Under the pieces are notes generated by a model. That model did no database searches and had not been told where the DNA came from. It saw nothing but the letters and a program-made list of their open reading frames with translations. Made by a program: the position numbers and the translations under genes. This document shows positions 7,954-16,656 of a stretch of DNA of 64,000 bases, piece by piece (the first letter of the stretch is position 1; each line of letters starts with the position of its first letter). Source of the DNA: Candidatus Ideonella esbjergensis (GTDB taxonomy: Bacteria > Pseudomonadota > Gammaproteobacteria > Burkholderiales > Burkholderiaceae_C); NCBI GenBank assembly GCA_016710065.1, contig JADJLP010000015.1:124001-188000 (forward strand), read 5' to 3'.

Positions 7954-8523
7954 TCAGATCTTGGCGGTGGCGCGAAAGCCGAACAGTGGCATCAGCAAAC
8001 GGGTGGGGAACTCCTCCACCGCCACGTTGTAGGTCTCGGCCACATCGTTGAAAGTCTGGCGCGCGTAGACGAGGCGCGGCGCCAGTTCGGCCAGTTGATC
8101 GCGCAGCGGCTTCACGCCCTCGCTGCCAGCCAATTCGGGGTGCTGCTCCACCAGCGCGGCCAGCCGGGCCATCGGCGAGGCCAGCTCGCCCTCCACCACC
8201 ACCCAGGCCTGCAGGGCCGCCGCCGCCGAAGGCTTGGCCCGCACCACGCGCGCAGCCAGCTGCTGACGCTCCAGCGCCTGCTGCAGGGCCGCCAAGGTGT
8301 TGGCCTCTGCGGCCATGGGCTCGTGCAGTTGGGCGATCAAGGGCTCCAGCGCGGCCACGCGGCGGGCGAGCAATTCGTCGATCTGACCCCAGGCCGTGGC
8401 CAGGGCATTGCGGTGCCGCATCAACCGGTTGTAGGCCCCCACCATCCAGAACATCAGCAAGGCCACGGCGGCCATGCGGTAGATCCAGCGCAGGGTATCG
8501 GGGGAGAGGTCGGCGAAGTTCAT
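7954..8523 (-). CDS. LemA-family membrane protein
   Basis: 189 aa. One N-terminal membrane helix (about 12-30) is followed by an extended, Ala-rich helical domain. LemA features are YNRLMRHRNALATAWGQID near the start and TYNVAVEEFPTRLLMPLFGF near the end. The function of LemA proteins is not established; they are proposed cytoplasmic-face coiled-coil scaffolds. Its ATG overlaps the queC stop by 4 bp (ATGA), so translation is coupled. It is more divergent than the lipoprotein LemA at 50513. Confidence 0.8.
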   Translation of the reverse strand: MNFADLSPDTLRWIYRMAAVALLMFWMVGAYNRLMRHRNALATAWGQIDELLARRVAALEPLIAQLHEPMAAEANTLAALQQALERQQLAARVVRAKPSAAAALQAWVVVEGELASPMARLAALVEQHPELAGSEGVKPLRDQLAELAPRLVYARQTFNDVAETYNVAVEEFPTRLLMPLFGFRATAKI

Positions 8524-9266
8524 GGGTTCTCGGAGGGGGTTCTTGCCAGCCAGGCCGCGTGGCCGTTGGCGCGCAGGGCACAGGCAGGGCAGTGGCCGCA
8601 GCCGTGGCCCCAGGCGTGCAGCTGACCGCGTTCACCCAGGTAGCAGGTGTGGGTGTGCACCACGATCAGTTCGTTGAGCGCGGCACCGCCCAATGACTCG
8701 GACAAGGCCCAAGTGTCGGCCTTGGTCAGGAACATCAGCGGCGTCTCCACCGTCATGGGTGCATCCAGCCCCAGGCTCAGCGCCACCTGCAAGGCCTTGA
8801 GCGTGTTGTCGCGGCAATCGGGGTAGCCGGAGTAGTCGGTCTCGCACATGCCGCCCACCAGCACGCTGGCGCCGCGCCGGTAAGCCAGGGCTGCGGCGAA
8901 GTTCAGGAACATCAGGTTGCGGCCGGGCACGAAGGTGTTGGGCAGTCCATTGGCCTGCAGCTCGATGGCGCGGCCACTGGTGAGCGCGGTGTCGGAGATT
9001 TGGCCCAGCACTGACAGATCCAGCAGGTGGTCGTCGCCCAGGCGCGCGGCCCACTGCGGGAATTGCCGCGCCAGCTCAGTGCGCACGGTGAGCCGGCAAT
9101 CGAGCTCGATGCGGTGGCGCTGGCCGTAGTCGAAGCCCAGCGTCTCCACCCGCGCAAAGCGGCTCAGCGCCCAGGCCAGGCAAACGGTGGAATCCTGCCC
9201 GCCCGAAAACAGCACCAGCGCATGGCGCGGGTCGGTGGCGGGCGGCGTGGTTGGGGCAGCGGTCAT
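8520..9266 (-). CDS. queC: 7-cyano-7-deazaguanine synthase QueC
   Basis: 248 aa. It makes preQ0 from 7-carboxy-7-deazaguanine, ammonia and ATP in the queuosine pathway. The PP-loop is LFSGGQDSTVCLAWAL. The zinc site is CYLGERGQLHAW...CGHCPAC with four Cys. Other family segments are GFDYGQRHRIEL and FVPGRNLMFLNFAAALAY. It is the upstream partner of the LemA-like gene and ends inside its start codon. No other que genes are in the window. Confidence 0.96.
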   Translation of the reverse strand: MTAAPTTPPATDPRHALVLFSGGQDSTVCLAWALSRFARVETLGFDYGQRHRIELDCRLTVRTELARQFPQWAARLGDDHLLDLSVLGQISDTALTSGRAIELQANGLPNTFVPGRNLMFLNFAAALAYRRGASVLVGGMCETDYSGYPDCRDNTLKALQVALSLGLDAPMTVETPLMFLTKADTWALSESLGGAALNELIVVHTHTCYLGERGQLHAWGHGCGHCPACALRANGHAAWLARTPSENP

Positions 9267-9293
9267 TGGCGGGATTTTGCCCCGCAGCGCTGC

Positions 9294-9911
9294 TCAAGCC
9301 TGCAGCAAGGCCTGGCCGGCGGCCAGCGCGGCCACACCCTCAGGCGTGGCCAATACGGCGGCCAAGGTGCGCGTTTCGGGGGGCGCGGCGCACACCGGCC
9401 CCTCACCACGTGCCTGCAGCGGCAGCCAGAACCGACTCACGTCGTTCCAGCGGCCCAGCTTGTGGCCTGCGTCCGGGTAGGTGCCGATCAGCTCAAAACC
9501 CATGGCCTGGTGCAAGCCCACGCTGGCGGCATTGGGCTGGGTGATTCCTGCATAGGCACTGTGAAAACCCTGCAAGCGAAGCAAGCCCAGCAGCGCGGTA
9601 TACAGCGCCCGCCCCAAGCCGCGCCGATGCGCGGCGGGCGCGCCATAGACGCTGACACTGGTGGACCAGCGGTAGGCCGCGCGCTCGGCATGGCTACCGC
9701 CGTAGGCGTAGGCCAGCACCTGGCCGTCTTGCTCGGCCTCGGCCACCAACCAGGCCCAGTGCGCCTCGGTCTTGGCAATGCGCCGGGCCATCTCGTCGGC
9801 GTCGGGGGCCTCGGTCTCGAAGCTGATGGCCGTGCCCTGCACATACGGTGCATAGATCGCGGCGATCTGGGCCGCGTCGTCTGCGGTGGCCGGGCGCAGG
9901 CGTATTACCAT
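9294..9911 (-). CDS. GNAT acetyltransferase, phosphinothricin acetyltransferase-like
   Basis: 205 aa. The GNAT fold is visible in IRLRPATADDAAQIAAIYAPYV (strand 1/helix 1), SVSVYGAPAAHRRGLGRALY (acetyl-CoA loop, R-R-G-L-G-R) and LHQAMGFELIGTYPDAGHKLGRW, typical of the Pat/Bar branch. The last 40 residues are Ala-rich and not part of the core fold. It probably N-acetylates a small amine, with unknown substrate. It begins 3 bp after proA, so the two are co-transcribed. Confidence 0.85.
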   Translation of the reverse strand: MVIRLRPATADDAAQIAAIYAPYVQGTAISFETEAPDADEMARRIAKTEAHWAWLVAEAEQDGQVLAYAYGGSHAERAAYRWSTSVSVYGAPAAHRRGLGRALYTALLGLLRLQGFHSAYAGITQPNAASVGLHQAMGFELIGTYPDAGHKLGRWNDVSRFWLPLQARGEGPVCAAPPETRTLAAVLATPEGVAALAAGQALLQA

Positions 9912-9914
9912 GCC

Positions 9915-11195
9915 TCAGGCCCGCACTTCGCCCTGCCCCAGCACCACCCACTTCATGGACGTCAGCCCCTCCAGCCCCACCGGCCCGCGGGCGTGGAACT
10001 TGTCGGTGCTGATGCCAATCTCGGCGCCCAGGCCGTACTCGAAGCCGTCGGCAAAGCGGGTGCTGGCGTTCACCATCACGCTGGCCGAATCCACCTCGCG
10101 CAGGAAGCGCATGGCGTTGGCGTGGTTCGTCGTGAGGATGGCGTCGGTGTGGTGCGAGCCGTAGCGGTTGATGTGGGCCATGGCTTCGTCCAGTGAGGCC
10201 ACCACCTTGACGCTGATGATGGGTGCCAGGTACTCCTCGCTCCAGTCGGCCTCGGTGGCGTTGGCCAGCTGGGCGCCGGGCACCGATTGCAGCAAGGCCT
10301 TGCTGGCTGCGTCGCAGCGCATCTCCACGCCCTTGGCCGCGAAGATGGCGCCGATGCGCGGCAGGAAGGCCGCCGCCGAGCGCTCATGCACCAGCAGCGA
10401 TTCGGTGGCATTGCAGGGGCTGTACTTGTGGGTCTTGGCGTTGTCGGTGACGGCCAGGGCCTGCTCGACGTCGACCTCGGCATCCACATAGGTGTGGCAG
10501 TTGCCGTCCAGGTGCTTGATCACCGGCACCTTGGCCTCGGCCGAGATGCGCTCTATCAGCCCCTTGCCGCCGCGCGGAATGATCACGTCCACGTACTCGG
10601 GCATGGCGATGAGCCGGCCCACGGCCGCGCGGTCGGTGGTCTGCACCAGTTGCACCGCGTCGGCCGGCAGGCCGGCGTTCACCAGTGCCTGCTGCACCAG
10701 CTTCCACAACGCGAGGTTGGAGTGGATGGCCTCGGATCCGCCCCGCAGGATGCAGGCGTTGCCGCTCTTGATGGCCAGCGAGGCGGCCTCGATGGTGACG
10801 TTGGGCCGGCTCTCGTAGATCATGCCAAACACGCCCAATGGCACGCGCATCTGGCCCACGCTGATGCCGGTGGGGCGGCGCTTGACGCCGGTGATCTCGC
10901 CGATCGGGTCGGGCATCGCGGCCAGTTGCTGGCAGCCTTCGGCCACGGTGGCGATCACCTTGGGCGTGAGGCGCAAACGGTCCAACATCGGCGCGGCCAG
11001 GCCGGCGGCCTCGGCCGCAGCAATGTCCTGCGCATTGGCTTGCTGCAACGGCGCGCCGGCCTCGTTCAGCAAACGTGCCAGCTCAGTGAGCGAGGTGTTC
11101 TTGGCCAGGGTGCTGGCGCGCGCCATCTCGGTGGCGGCGGCGCGGGCGGCCACGCCCATGTGGTCGAGGGTGGCGGCGATGTCGTGTGGCGTCAT
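9915..11195 (-). CDS. proA: Glutamate-5-semialdehyde dehydrogenase (gamma-glutamyl phosphate reductase)
   Basis: 426 aa, full length. It reduces gamma-glutamyl phosphate to glutamate-5-semialdehyde with NADPH in proline synthesis. The catalytic Cys is in KTHKYSPCNATESLLVH; other motifs are GVFGMIYESRPNVT, KSGNACILRGGSEA and HTDAILTTNHANAMRF. It is the first gene of a two-gene set with the GNAT gene. proB is not in this window. Confidence 0.96.
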   Translation of the reverse strand: MTPHDIAATLDHMGVAARAAATEMARASTLAKNTSLTELARLLNEAGAPLQQANAQDIAAAEAAGLAAPMLDRLRLTPKVIATVAEGCQQLAAMPDPIGEITGVKRRPTGISVGQMRVPLGVFGMIYESRPNVTIEAASLAIKSGNACILRGGSEAIHSNLALWKLVQQALVNAGLPADAVQLVQTTDRAAVGRLIAMPEYVDVIIPRGGKGLIERISAEAKVPVIKHLDGNCHTYVDAEVDVEQALAVTDNAKTHKYSPCNATESLLVHERSAAAFLPRIGAIFAAKGVEMRCDAASKALLQSVPGAQLANATEADWSEEYLAPIISVKVVASLDEAMAHINRYGSHHTDAILTTNHANAMRFLREVDSASVMVNASTRFADGFEYGLGAEIGISTDKFHARGPVGLEGLTSMKWVVLGQGEVRA

Positions 11196-11287
11196 GCACG
11201 CAATTGTCCCAAAAACTGCATTCGCTCACCCTAGCCCCTGCGGCCGATTGCAGAATCAGCGCGCTGAAACCACACCCGGAGGACAAC

Positions 11288-11791
11288 ATGCACCAACCCT
11301 GGACCCGCCCATTGATGATCGCCCTGCTGGCCGCTGCCGGCCTGCTCACCGCCTGCGACCAGGAGCGCGTTGCCAAGCTGGAAGAAGGCGTGGCCACCGA
11401 AACTGACGTGCGCAAACAGTTTGGCGAGCCCACGCAGATCGTGGAGCATGCCGATGGCTCGAAGCTGCTCGAGTACCCGCGCCAACCCGAGGGCTGGACC
11501 AACTACGCCATCGAGATCGGTGCCGACGGCAAGATGAGCTCGCTGCGGCAGTTGCTCAGCCCGGCCAACTTCGCCAAGGTGGAGCCCGGGATGGGCCAGA
11601 TGGCCGTGCGCAAGCTGCTGGGCATCCCGGCCAAGAAGATCACCTACCCGCCCAAGCCCGACGAAGAAGTGTGGACCTGGCACTTCCAGCAAGGCCAGGA
11701 CAAGAAGGACTTTGACGTGGTTTTCAACCGGCAGGGCCAGGTGCAAAGTACCGCGATCAGCGACGACCAGCGCCAGCAGAACCGGAACTGA
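11288..11791 (+). CDS. BamE/SmpA-like lipoprotein
   Basis: 167 aa. A lipoprotein signal peptide ends in LLTAC with Cys23 as lipidation site. The mature part has the two-helix start of the SmpA/OmlA fold (LEEGVATETDVRKQFGEP), and the same motif appears again as VEPGMGQMAVRKLLGIP, so two BamE-like units are present. It is probably an envelope lipoprotein; whether it joins the BAM complex cannot be told. GGAGGA at 11279-11284 supports ATG 11288. Confidence 0.8.
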   Translation: MHQPWTRPLMIALLAAAGLLTACDQERVAKLEEGVATETDVRKQFGEPTQIVEHADGSKLLEYPRQPEGWTNYAIEIGADGKMSSLRQLLSPANFAKVEPGMGQMAVRKLLGIPAKKITYPPKPDEEVWTWHFQQGQDKKDFDVVFNRQGQVQSTAISDDQRQQNRN

Positions 11792-11873
11792 CGCCAGTCA
11801 ACGGACGGCCGTTCTCGGCGTGTTGCCGCCCGTCATTCCCGCGCAGAGCCTGCCATGGCAGGCAAGCAGCCGT

Positions 11874-12446
11874 TCACTTGCGGCCGTACTTGGCGGTGAA
11901 GCTGGCCTTGCCCAACTGGTTGGCGTGGATCATGAAGCCCACCAGCGCCGCACTGGCATCGGCCGGCACGTCGATCTTGTCGGTCTTGAGCGCGTAGACG
12001 GTGAAGATATAGCGGTGCGGCTTGTCGCCGGGCGGCGGGCAGGCGCCACCAAAGCCAGGGCCGCCGAAATCGGTGCGGCCCTGCGCCGTGCCTGCCGGCA
12101 GTGCCTTGCCGTCGGCCGTGCCGGCGCCTTCGGCAAAGCCGGTGACCGTGGCCGGCACGTTGTAGGTGACCCAATGCCACCAGCCCGAGCCGGTGGGGGC
12201 GTCGGGGTCGTACACGGTGAGTGCAAAGCTCTTGGTACCGGCCGGCGCGCCTGACCAGTTCAGCGCTGGGGAGATGTTCTTGCCACTGCAGCCAAAGCCG
12301 TTGAACACCTGGGCCTCGGTGAGCGTGCTGCCGGGCTGGATGCCGGGGCTGCTGAGCTTGAAGCCGCCAGCCGCCGATGCGGCCAGCGCGGTGGCGGCCA
12401 GAGTCGAGGCAACAACGAGACGGGCGGTGTGGGGGCGGGTCGACAT
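11874..12446 (-). CDS. YbhB/YbcL family PEBP-like protein, exported
   Basis: 190 aa. A signal peptide (ARLVVASTLAATALAASAA) precedes a phosphatidylethanolamine-binding-protein-like domain. The family motifs are VYDPDAPTGSGWWHW and GDKPHRYIFTVYAL, with GGPGFGGACPPPG between. Function is unknown; family members bind small anionic ligands. Start at ATG 12446, where a signal peptide begins. Single gene between convergent neighbours. Confidence 0.88.
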   Translation of the reverse strand: MSTRPHTARLVVASTLAATALAASAAGGFKLSSPGIQPGSTLTEAQVFNGFGCSGKNISPALNWSGAPAGTKSFALTVYDPDAPTGSGWWHWVTYNVPATVTGFAEGAGTADGKALPAGTAQGRTDFGGPGFGGACPPPGDKPHRYIFTVYALKTDKIDVPADASAALVGFMIHANQLGKASFTAKYGRK

Positions 12447-12561
12447 GGTGAGCAGGCTCCGTGTGGCTGGTGGAGCCTGCATCATGCCGCGATCAGCCTG
12501 CACTTGGCTTCGCGATGGCCACAGCGCGCCTTGTCAGCGCGCGAAGGCCACCACGTCCATC

Positions 12562-15141
12562 TCACTCCGCCTTGGCCGTCTTCTTCACCGCCGCCTTCTT
12601 GGCCGGCGCCTTGGGCGCGCGCGGCTCGAACTCGAAGCCGACCTTGCCTTCCTTCTTGTCCCAGGCCAGGAAGGCCTTGAACTTGCGCTTGGTCTTGTTC
12701 GAGACGAAGTTCTCCAGCAGATCGGTCTTGCCGGTGGTGAGCAGCTTGTGCACCTGGGCGTGGTCCACCGGCTGGGTCAGGATGATCTTGCCGGTCTTGA
12801 AATCACAGGTGATGTGCGCGCCCACCGAGTGTTCGCACACGTAGTTGCTGCCGTGCTCGTAGACATGGCCCTTGCACTTGGGGCAGGCGCCCATGCTGGT
12901 GTGGCCCGAGAAGTCCACCGGCGTGCCGTCCTCGGCGGCCTTGGCGTCTTCGCCAAAGTCGAATTCGAGCTTCCAGTTGGCGATCTCATCGTCGTAGACC
13001 ATCTTGAGCTCGGCCGTGAACGGCCAGCCCGCCTTGGAGCGGAAGCCTTCGAGCGGGCCGATCTTCTTCTCGGCCACGAAGGTCTCCACCTCGTGCAGCT
13101 CGAAGCTGCGGCCCGCCGGGCTCTTGGTGATGCTGAAGCCGCAGCCTTCGGCTGAACCATCCGGGCCGTTGCAGGTGAAGCGGCGGTAGTTCTCTTTCAC
13201 CACACCGCCGCACTTGGGGCAGGCGTGGCTGAGGGTGGCGTAGTCGCCGGGAATGGTGTCGCGGTCGTATTCCTTGGCCTTCTTGACGATGCGCTCGGCC
13301 ATCTTGGCGATCTCAAGCATGAAGGCGTCGCGCGAGAGGCGGCCATGCTCCATCTCGGCCAACTGGTACTCCCAGTTGCCGGTCAACTCGGGCTTGGTCA
13401 GGTCTTCCACGCCCAGGCCGCGCAGCAGCGTCATCAGCTGGAAGGCCTTGGCCGTGGGCATCAGCTCGCGGCCTTCGCGCAGCATGTACTTCTCAAGGAT
13501 GAGCCCTTCAATCACCTGCGCGCGCGTGGCTGGCGTGCCCAGGCCCTTCTCGGCCATGGCCTCGCGGAACTCTTCGTCGTCGATCAGCTTGCCGGCACCT
13601 TCCATCGCCGAGAGCAGCGTGGCTTCGGTGTAGCGCGCCGGCGGGCGGGTGCGCATCGCCAAGCTGGTCACGCCCTCGTTGCTCACGGCCTCGCCCGGCT
13701 TCACGGCCACCAGGTTGGCGTCTGCTTCCTGGGCTTCCTTGCCGTACACGGCCAGCCAGCCAGTGTTCACCAGCACCTTGCCGTTGGTTTGGAACTTGTG
13801 CGCCTCAACCTGCGTGATGCGGGTGGTGACCATGTACTCGGCCGGCGGGTAGAACACGGCGATGAAGCGTTTCACCACCATGTCGTAGAGCTTGGCCTCG
13901 GCTTCACTCAGGCTGCGCGGTGCCTGCAGCGTGGGGATGATGGCGAAGTGGTCCGACACCTTGGTGTTGTCGAAGACCCGCTTGGTAGGCTTCACATAGC
14001 CATCCTTTAGGCCCTTGGCGGCGTGCTGGGCCAGCTCCTTCAGCGGGCCTGGCAAGTCTTCTTCCGCGATCATCTGGAAGGTCTGCTTCACCACCGGCAC
14101 ATAGTCTTCGGGCAGCATGCGCGAATCGGTACGCGGGTAGGTCAGCACCTTGTGCTTTTCATACAGCGCCTGGGCCAGGCTGAGCGTGGTCTTGGCGCTG
14201 TAGCCGAAGCGTGAGTTGGCCTCGCGCTGCAACGTGGTCAGGTCGTAGAGCAGCGGGCTGCTCTGGTTGCTGGGCTTGGCTTCCTCGGTGACGGTGCCGC
14301 TCTTGCCTTTGACGGCGGCCACGACGGCGTTGGCCTCGGCCTCGCTCCACACCCGATCGGCGCGGCGGTCGGCGTCGTCGTTCTTCTTGAAGTTGGGGTC
14401 GAACCACTTGCCGTCGTACTCGCCGGCAGCAGCACCAAACGTCGCCTTGATTTCCCAGTAGTCGCGCGCCACGTGCTTGCGGATCTTCTCTTCGCGCTCG
14501 ACCACGATGGACAGCGTGGGCGTCTGCACCCGGCCCACGGTGGTGAGGAAGAAGCCGCCATCGCGTGAATTGAAGGCCGTCATGGCCCGCGTGCCGTTGA
14601 TGCCCACCAGCCAGTCGGCCTCGCTGCGGCTGCGCGCAGCATCGGCCAGGCCCAGCATCTGCGCGTCACTGCGCAGCGCGGCAAAGCCGTCGCGTATGGC
14701 CTGCGGCGTCATGCTCTGCAGCCACAAGCGGTGCACCGGCTTGTTGATCGGCGCCTTGGCACCGGCCGCGTACTGCACGATCAGGCGGAAGATCAGCTCA
14801 CCCTCGCGGCCCGCGTCACAGGCGTTGATGAGTTCGGTCACGTCCTTGCGTTTCACCAGCCTCACCACCGCCGTGAGACGGCTCTTGGCCTTGTCGATGG
14901 GGGCCAGGTCAAAGTGCGGCGGCACCACGGGCAAATGGGCAAAGCTCCACTTGCCGCGCTTGACGTCGTACTCCTCAGGCGCCTTGATCTCCACCAGGTG
15001 GCCCACGGCCGAGGTGACGATGTACTTCTCGTTCTCGAAGTGGTCGGCTTCCTTGTCGAACTTGCCCGCCAGTGGGGTCAGCGCGCGCACGATGTCCTGC
15101 GCCACGCTGGGCTTCTCGGCAATGATCAGTGTCTTGCTCAT
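12562..15141 (-). CDS. topB: DNA topoisomerase III
   Basis: 859 aa, type IA topoisomerase. The TOPRIM domain starts at LIIAEKPSVAQDIV with E9, and the acidic cluster is NACDAGREGELIF. The catalytic tyrosine is Y335 in KVLTYPRTDSR. The C-terminus has zinc-finger-like modules (CPKCGG...CNGPDGSAEGCGF, CPKCKG...CEHSVGAHITC) and a Lys/Ala-rich tail (PKAPAKKAAVKKTAKAE). It relaxes and decatenates single-stranded regions. It is longer than E. coli TopB (about 650 aa) because of the C-terminal modules. It is divergent from the SET-domain gene. Confidence 0.95.
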   Translation of the reverse strand: MSKTLIIAEKPSVAQDIVRALTPLAGKFDKEADHFENEKYIVTSAVGHLVEIKAPEEYDVKRGKWSFAHLPVVPPHFDLAPIDKAKSRLTAVVRLVKRKDVTELINACDAGREGELIFRLIVQYAAGAKAPINKPVHRLWLQSMTPQAIRDGFAALRSDAQMLGLADAARSRSEADWLVGINGTRAMTAFNSRDGGFFLTTVGRVQTPTLSIVVEREEKIRKHVARDYWEIKATFGAAAGEYDGKWFDPNFKKNDDADRRADRVWSEAEANAVVAAVKGKSGTVTEEAKPSNQSSPLLYDLTTLQREANSRFGYSAKTTLSLAQALYEKHKVLTYPRTDSRMLPEDYVPVVKQTFQMIAEEDLPGPLKELAQHAAKGLKDGYVKPTKRVFDNTKVSDHFAIIPTLQAPRSLSEAEAKLYDMVVKRFIAVFYPPAEYMVTTRITQVEAHKFQTNGKVLVNTGWLAVYGKEAQEADANLVAVKPGEAVSNEGVTSLAMRTRPPARYTEATLLSAMEGAGKLIDDEEFREAMAEKGLGTPATRAQVIEGLILEKYMLREGRELMPTAKAFQLMTLLRGLGVEDLTKPELTGNWEYQLAEMEHGRLSRDAFMLEIAKMAERIVKKAKEYDRDTIPGDYATLSHACPKCGGVVKENYRRFTCNGPDGSAEGCGFSITKSPAGRSFELHEVETFVAEKKIGPLEGFRSKAGWPFTAELKMVYDDEIANWKLEFDFGEDAKAAEDGTPVDFSGHTSMGACPKCKGHVYEHGSNYVCEHSVGAHITCDFKTGKIILTQPVDHAQVHKLLTTGKTDLLENFVSNKTKRKFKAFLAWDKKEGKVGFEFEPRAPKAPAKKAAVKKTAKAE

Positions 15142-15184
15142 TCGGTGTCTTCTTCCTTGGTCTGGGTATTTGAGAACCCATGCC

Positions 15185-15190
15185 TACAAT
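15185..15190 (+). promoter_or_regulatory. Possible -10 element for the SET-domain/birA operon
   Basis: TACAAT lies 42 bp upstream of the first possible SET-gene start, in the 90-bp gap to topB. No convincing -35 box is seen at 16-18 bp. Downstream of it is a palindrome-rich stretch (CACGTGTACACGCGCACGCG). Confidence 0.35.
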
Positions 15191-15231
15191 CGCCGCTTCT
15201 CGCGCGCACACGTGTACACGCGCACGCGCCC

Positions 15232-15768
15232 ATGTTTTCAATGTACCGAATGAAGCCCCCTGTGCAAGCCACCCCCGCGAAAACAACACGGCCCGCCCCA
15301 AAGAGCAAACGACCCCGCATCCAGGTGCGCAGCAGCGGCGTGCACGGCAAGGGCGTGTTCGCACTGGAGCCCATCGAGCCGGGCCAGGTGATCATCGAGT
15401 ACGTGGGCGAACTCATCGACGACGACGAGGCCGAGCGCCGCCACCCGCGCGACCCCCAAGACCCCGACCACACCTTCTACTTCTCCATTGCCGGCGGCAA
15501 GGTCATTGACGCCTTCTACGGGGGCAACGCGGCACGCTGGATCAACCACGCCTGCGACCCCAACTGCGAGGCCGACGAAACCGACGAGGGCCGCGTGTTC
15601 ATCAAGGCCCTGCGCCCCATCGCGCCCGGTGAAGAGTTGAACTACAGCTATGGCCTGTTCCTCGATGAACGCTACACGCCCGCGCTGAAGAAGCGCTACG
15701 CTTGCCGCTGCGGCGCCGCCGAGTGCACAGGCACCATGCTGGCACCCAAGACCCGCAAGCGCCGATGA
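15232..15768 (+). CDS. SET-domain protein lysine methyltransferase
   Basis: 178 aa from ATG 15232; ATGs at 15241 and 15250 are also possible and no clear ribosome site decides. A basic N-terminus (KTTRPAPKSKRPRIQV) precedes a compact SET domain: GVHGKGVFALEPIEPG, then ARWINHACDPNCEADE (the NHxCxPN motif of the SAM pocket), then GEELNYSYG. It ends with a post-SET motif, Y-ACRCGAAEC, of the CxCx4C type that binds zinc in eukaryotic enzymes. It should methylate lysine of an unknown protein. Its stop overlaps the birA ATG (ATGA). Confidence 0.9.
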   Translation: MFSMYRMKPPVQATPAKTTRPAPKSKRPRIQVRSSGVHGKGVFALEPIEPGQVIIEYVGELIDDDEAERRHPRDPQDPDHTFYFSIAGGKVIDAFYGGNAARWINHACDPNCEADETDEGRVFIKALRPIAPGEELNYSYGLFLDERYTPALKKRYACRCGAAECTGTMLAPKTRKRR

Positions 15769-16646
15769 ACACCCCCTTGCCACCCGCCACCCAGCGCCGC
15801 CACGCCGACCAGGACGCAACCCGCGTGGGCTGGGGCTGCCAGCAACTCTGGGACCGCATCAACCCGCTGTGGCCCGGCTTGGCAGTGGAGGTGGTGGCCC
15901 GCATAGGCTCCACCAACACCGAGGTGATAGACCGCTTGCGCCTGGCCGGGCGCGGCGCCTTCGTGCACGACAGCCGCGCCGACGACCTGCACCCCACCCT
16001 GCTGGTGGCCGTGCACCAGACCTCGGGCCGTGGCCGTCTGGGCCGCACCTGGCATGCCGACCCGCACACCTCGCTGGCCTTCACCCTGGCCGTGCCCATG
16101 AGCCGCAGCGATTGGTCGGGCTTGTCACTGGCCGTGGGTGTGGCCGTGGCCCGGGCCGTGGACCCCAGCGGCCAGCACGTCCGACTCAAATGGCCCAACG
16201 ACCTGTGGCTGTCCGACGGCAATGGCAGTGGGCGCAAGCTGGGCGGTGTGCTGATCGAGGCCATTGCCGTGGGCTCGCAGCGCGTGGCCGTGGTGGGCGT
16301 GGGCCTGAACGTGATGAACCAGGGCCATTTGCCCGCCATCGCCACGGTGAGCGAGTTCGCCGCCGATGCCACCCCAGCCGGCGTGCTGGCTGAGGTCGGC
16401 CCTGCGTTGGCCCAGGCCGTGCGAGACTTTGAGGCCGAAGGCTTTGCCGCCTTTGCCGGTGAATTTGCCCGGCGCGACCTGCTGGCGGGTGCCAACCTCA
16501 CCACCACCGACCCCACCTGCCCCGAAGGCCTGGGCGAGGGGGTGGCCGCCGACGGGGCCCTGCTGGTGCAGCGCCATGGCGTGCAGCACCGCATCGTCAG
16601 TGGCGAGGTGAGCGTGCGCCCCGCGCCGCGCCGAGCCGCACCCTGA
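15765..16646 (+). CDS. birA: Biotin-[acetyl-CoA-carboxylase] ligase
   Basis: 293 aa. It activates biotin with ATP and attaches it to the carboxyl carrier protein. Motifs are IGSTNTEVIDRL, the biotinyl-AMP loop TSGRGRLGRTW, LKWPNDLWL and KLGGVLIEA. There is no N-terminal helix-turn-helix, so it is a ligase without the repressor function of E. coli BirA. The ATG overlaps the stop of the SET gene and the SPOR gene follows after 10 bp. Confidence 0.93.
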   Translation: MNTPLPPATQRRHADQDATRVGWGCQQLWDRINPLWPGLAVEVVARIGSTNTEVIDRLRLAGRGAFVHDSRADDLHPTLLVAVHQTSGRGRLGRTWHADPHTSLAFTLAVPMSRSDWSGLSLAVGVAVARAVDPSGQHVRLKWPNDLWLSDGNGSGRKLGGVLIEAIAVGSQRVAVVGVGLNVMNQGHLPAIATVSEFAADATPAGVLAEVGPALAQAVRDFEAEGFAAFAGEFARRDLLAGANLTTTDPTCPEGLGEGVAADGALLVQRHGVQHRIVSGEVSVRPAPRRAAP

Positions 16647-16656
16647 ACCGGGGCCC

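Noticed and set aside
11832..11846. Fourth REP copy
   Set aside because: Only the half TCATTCCCGCGCAG matches; the second half is different.
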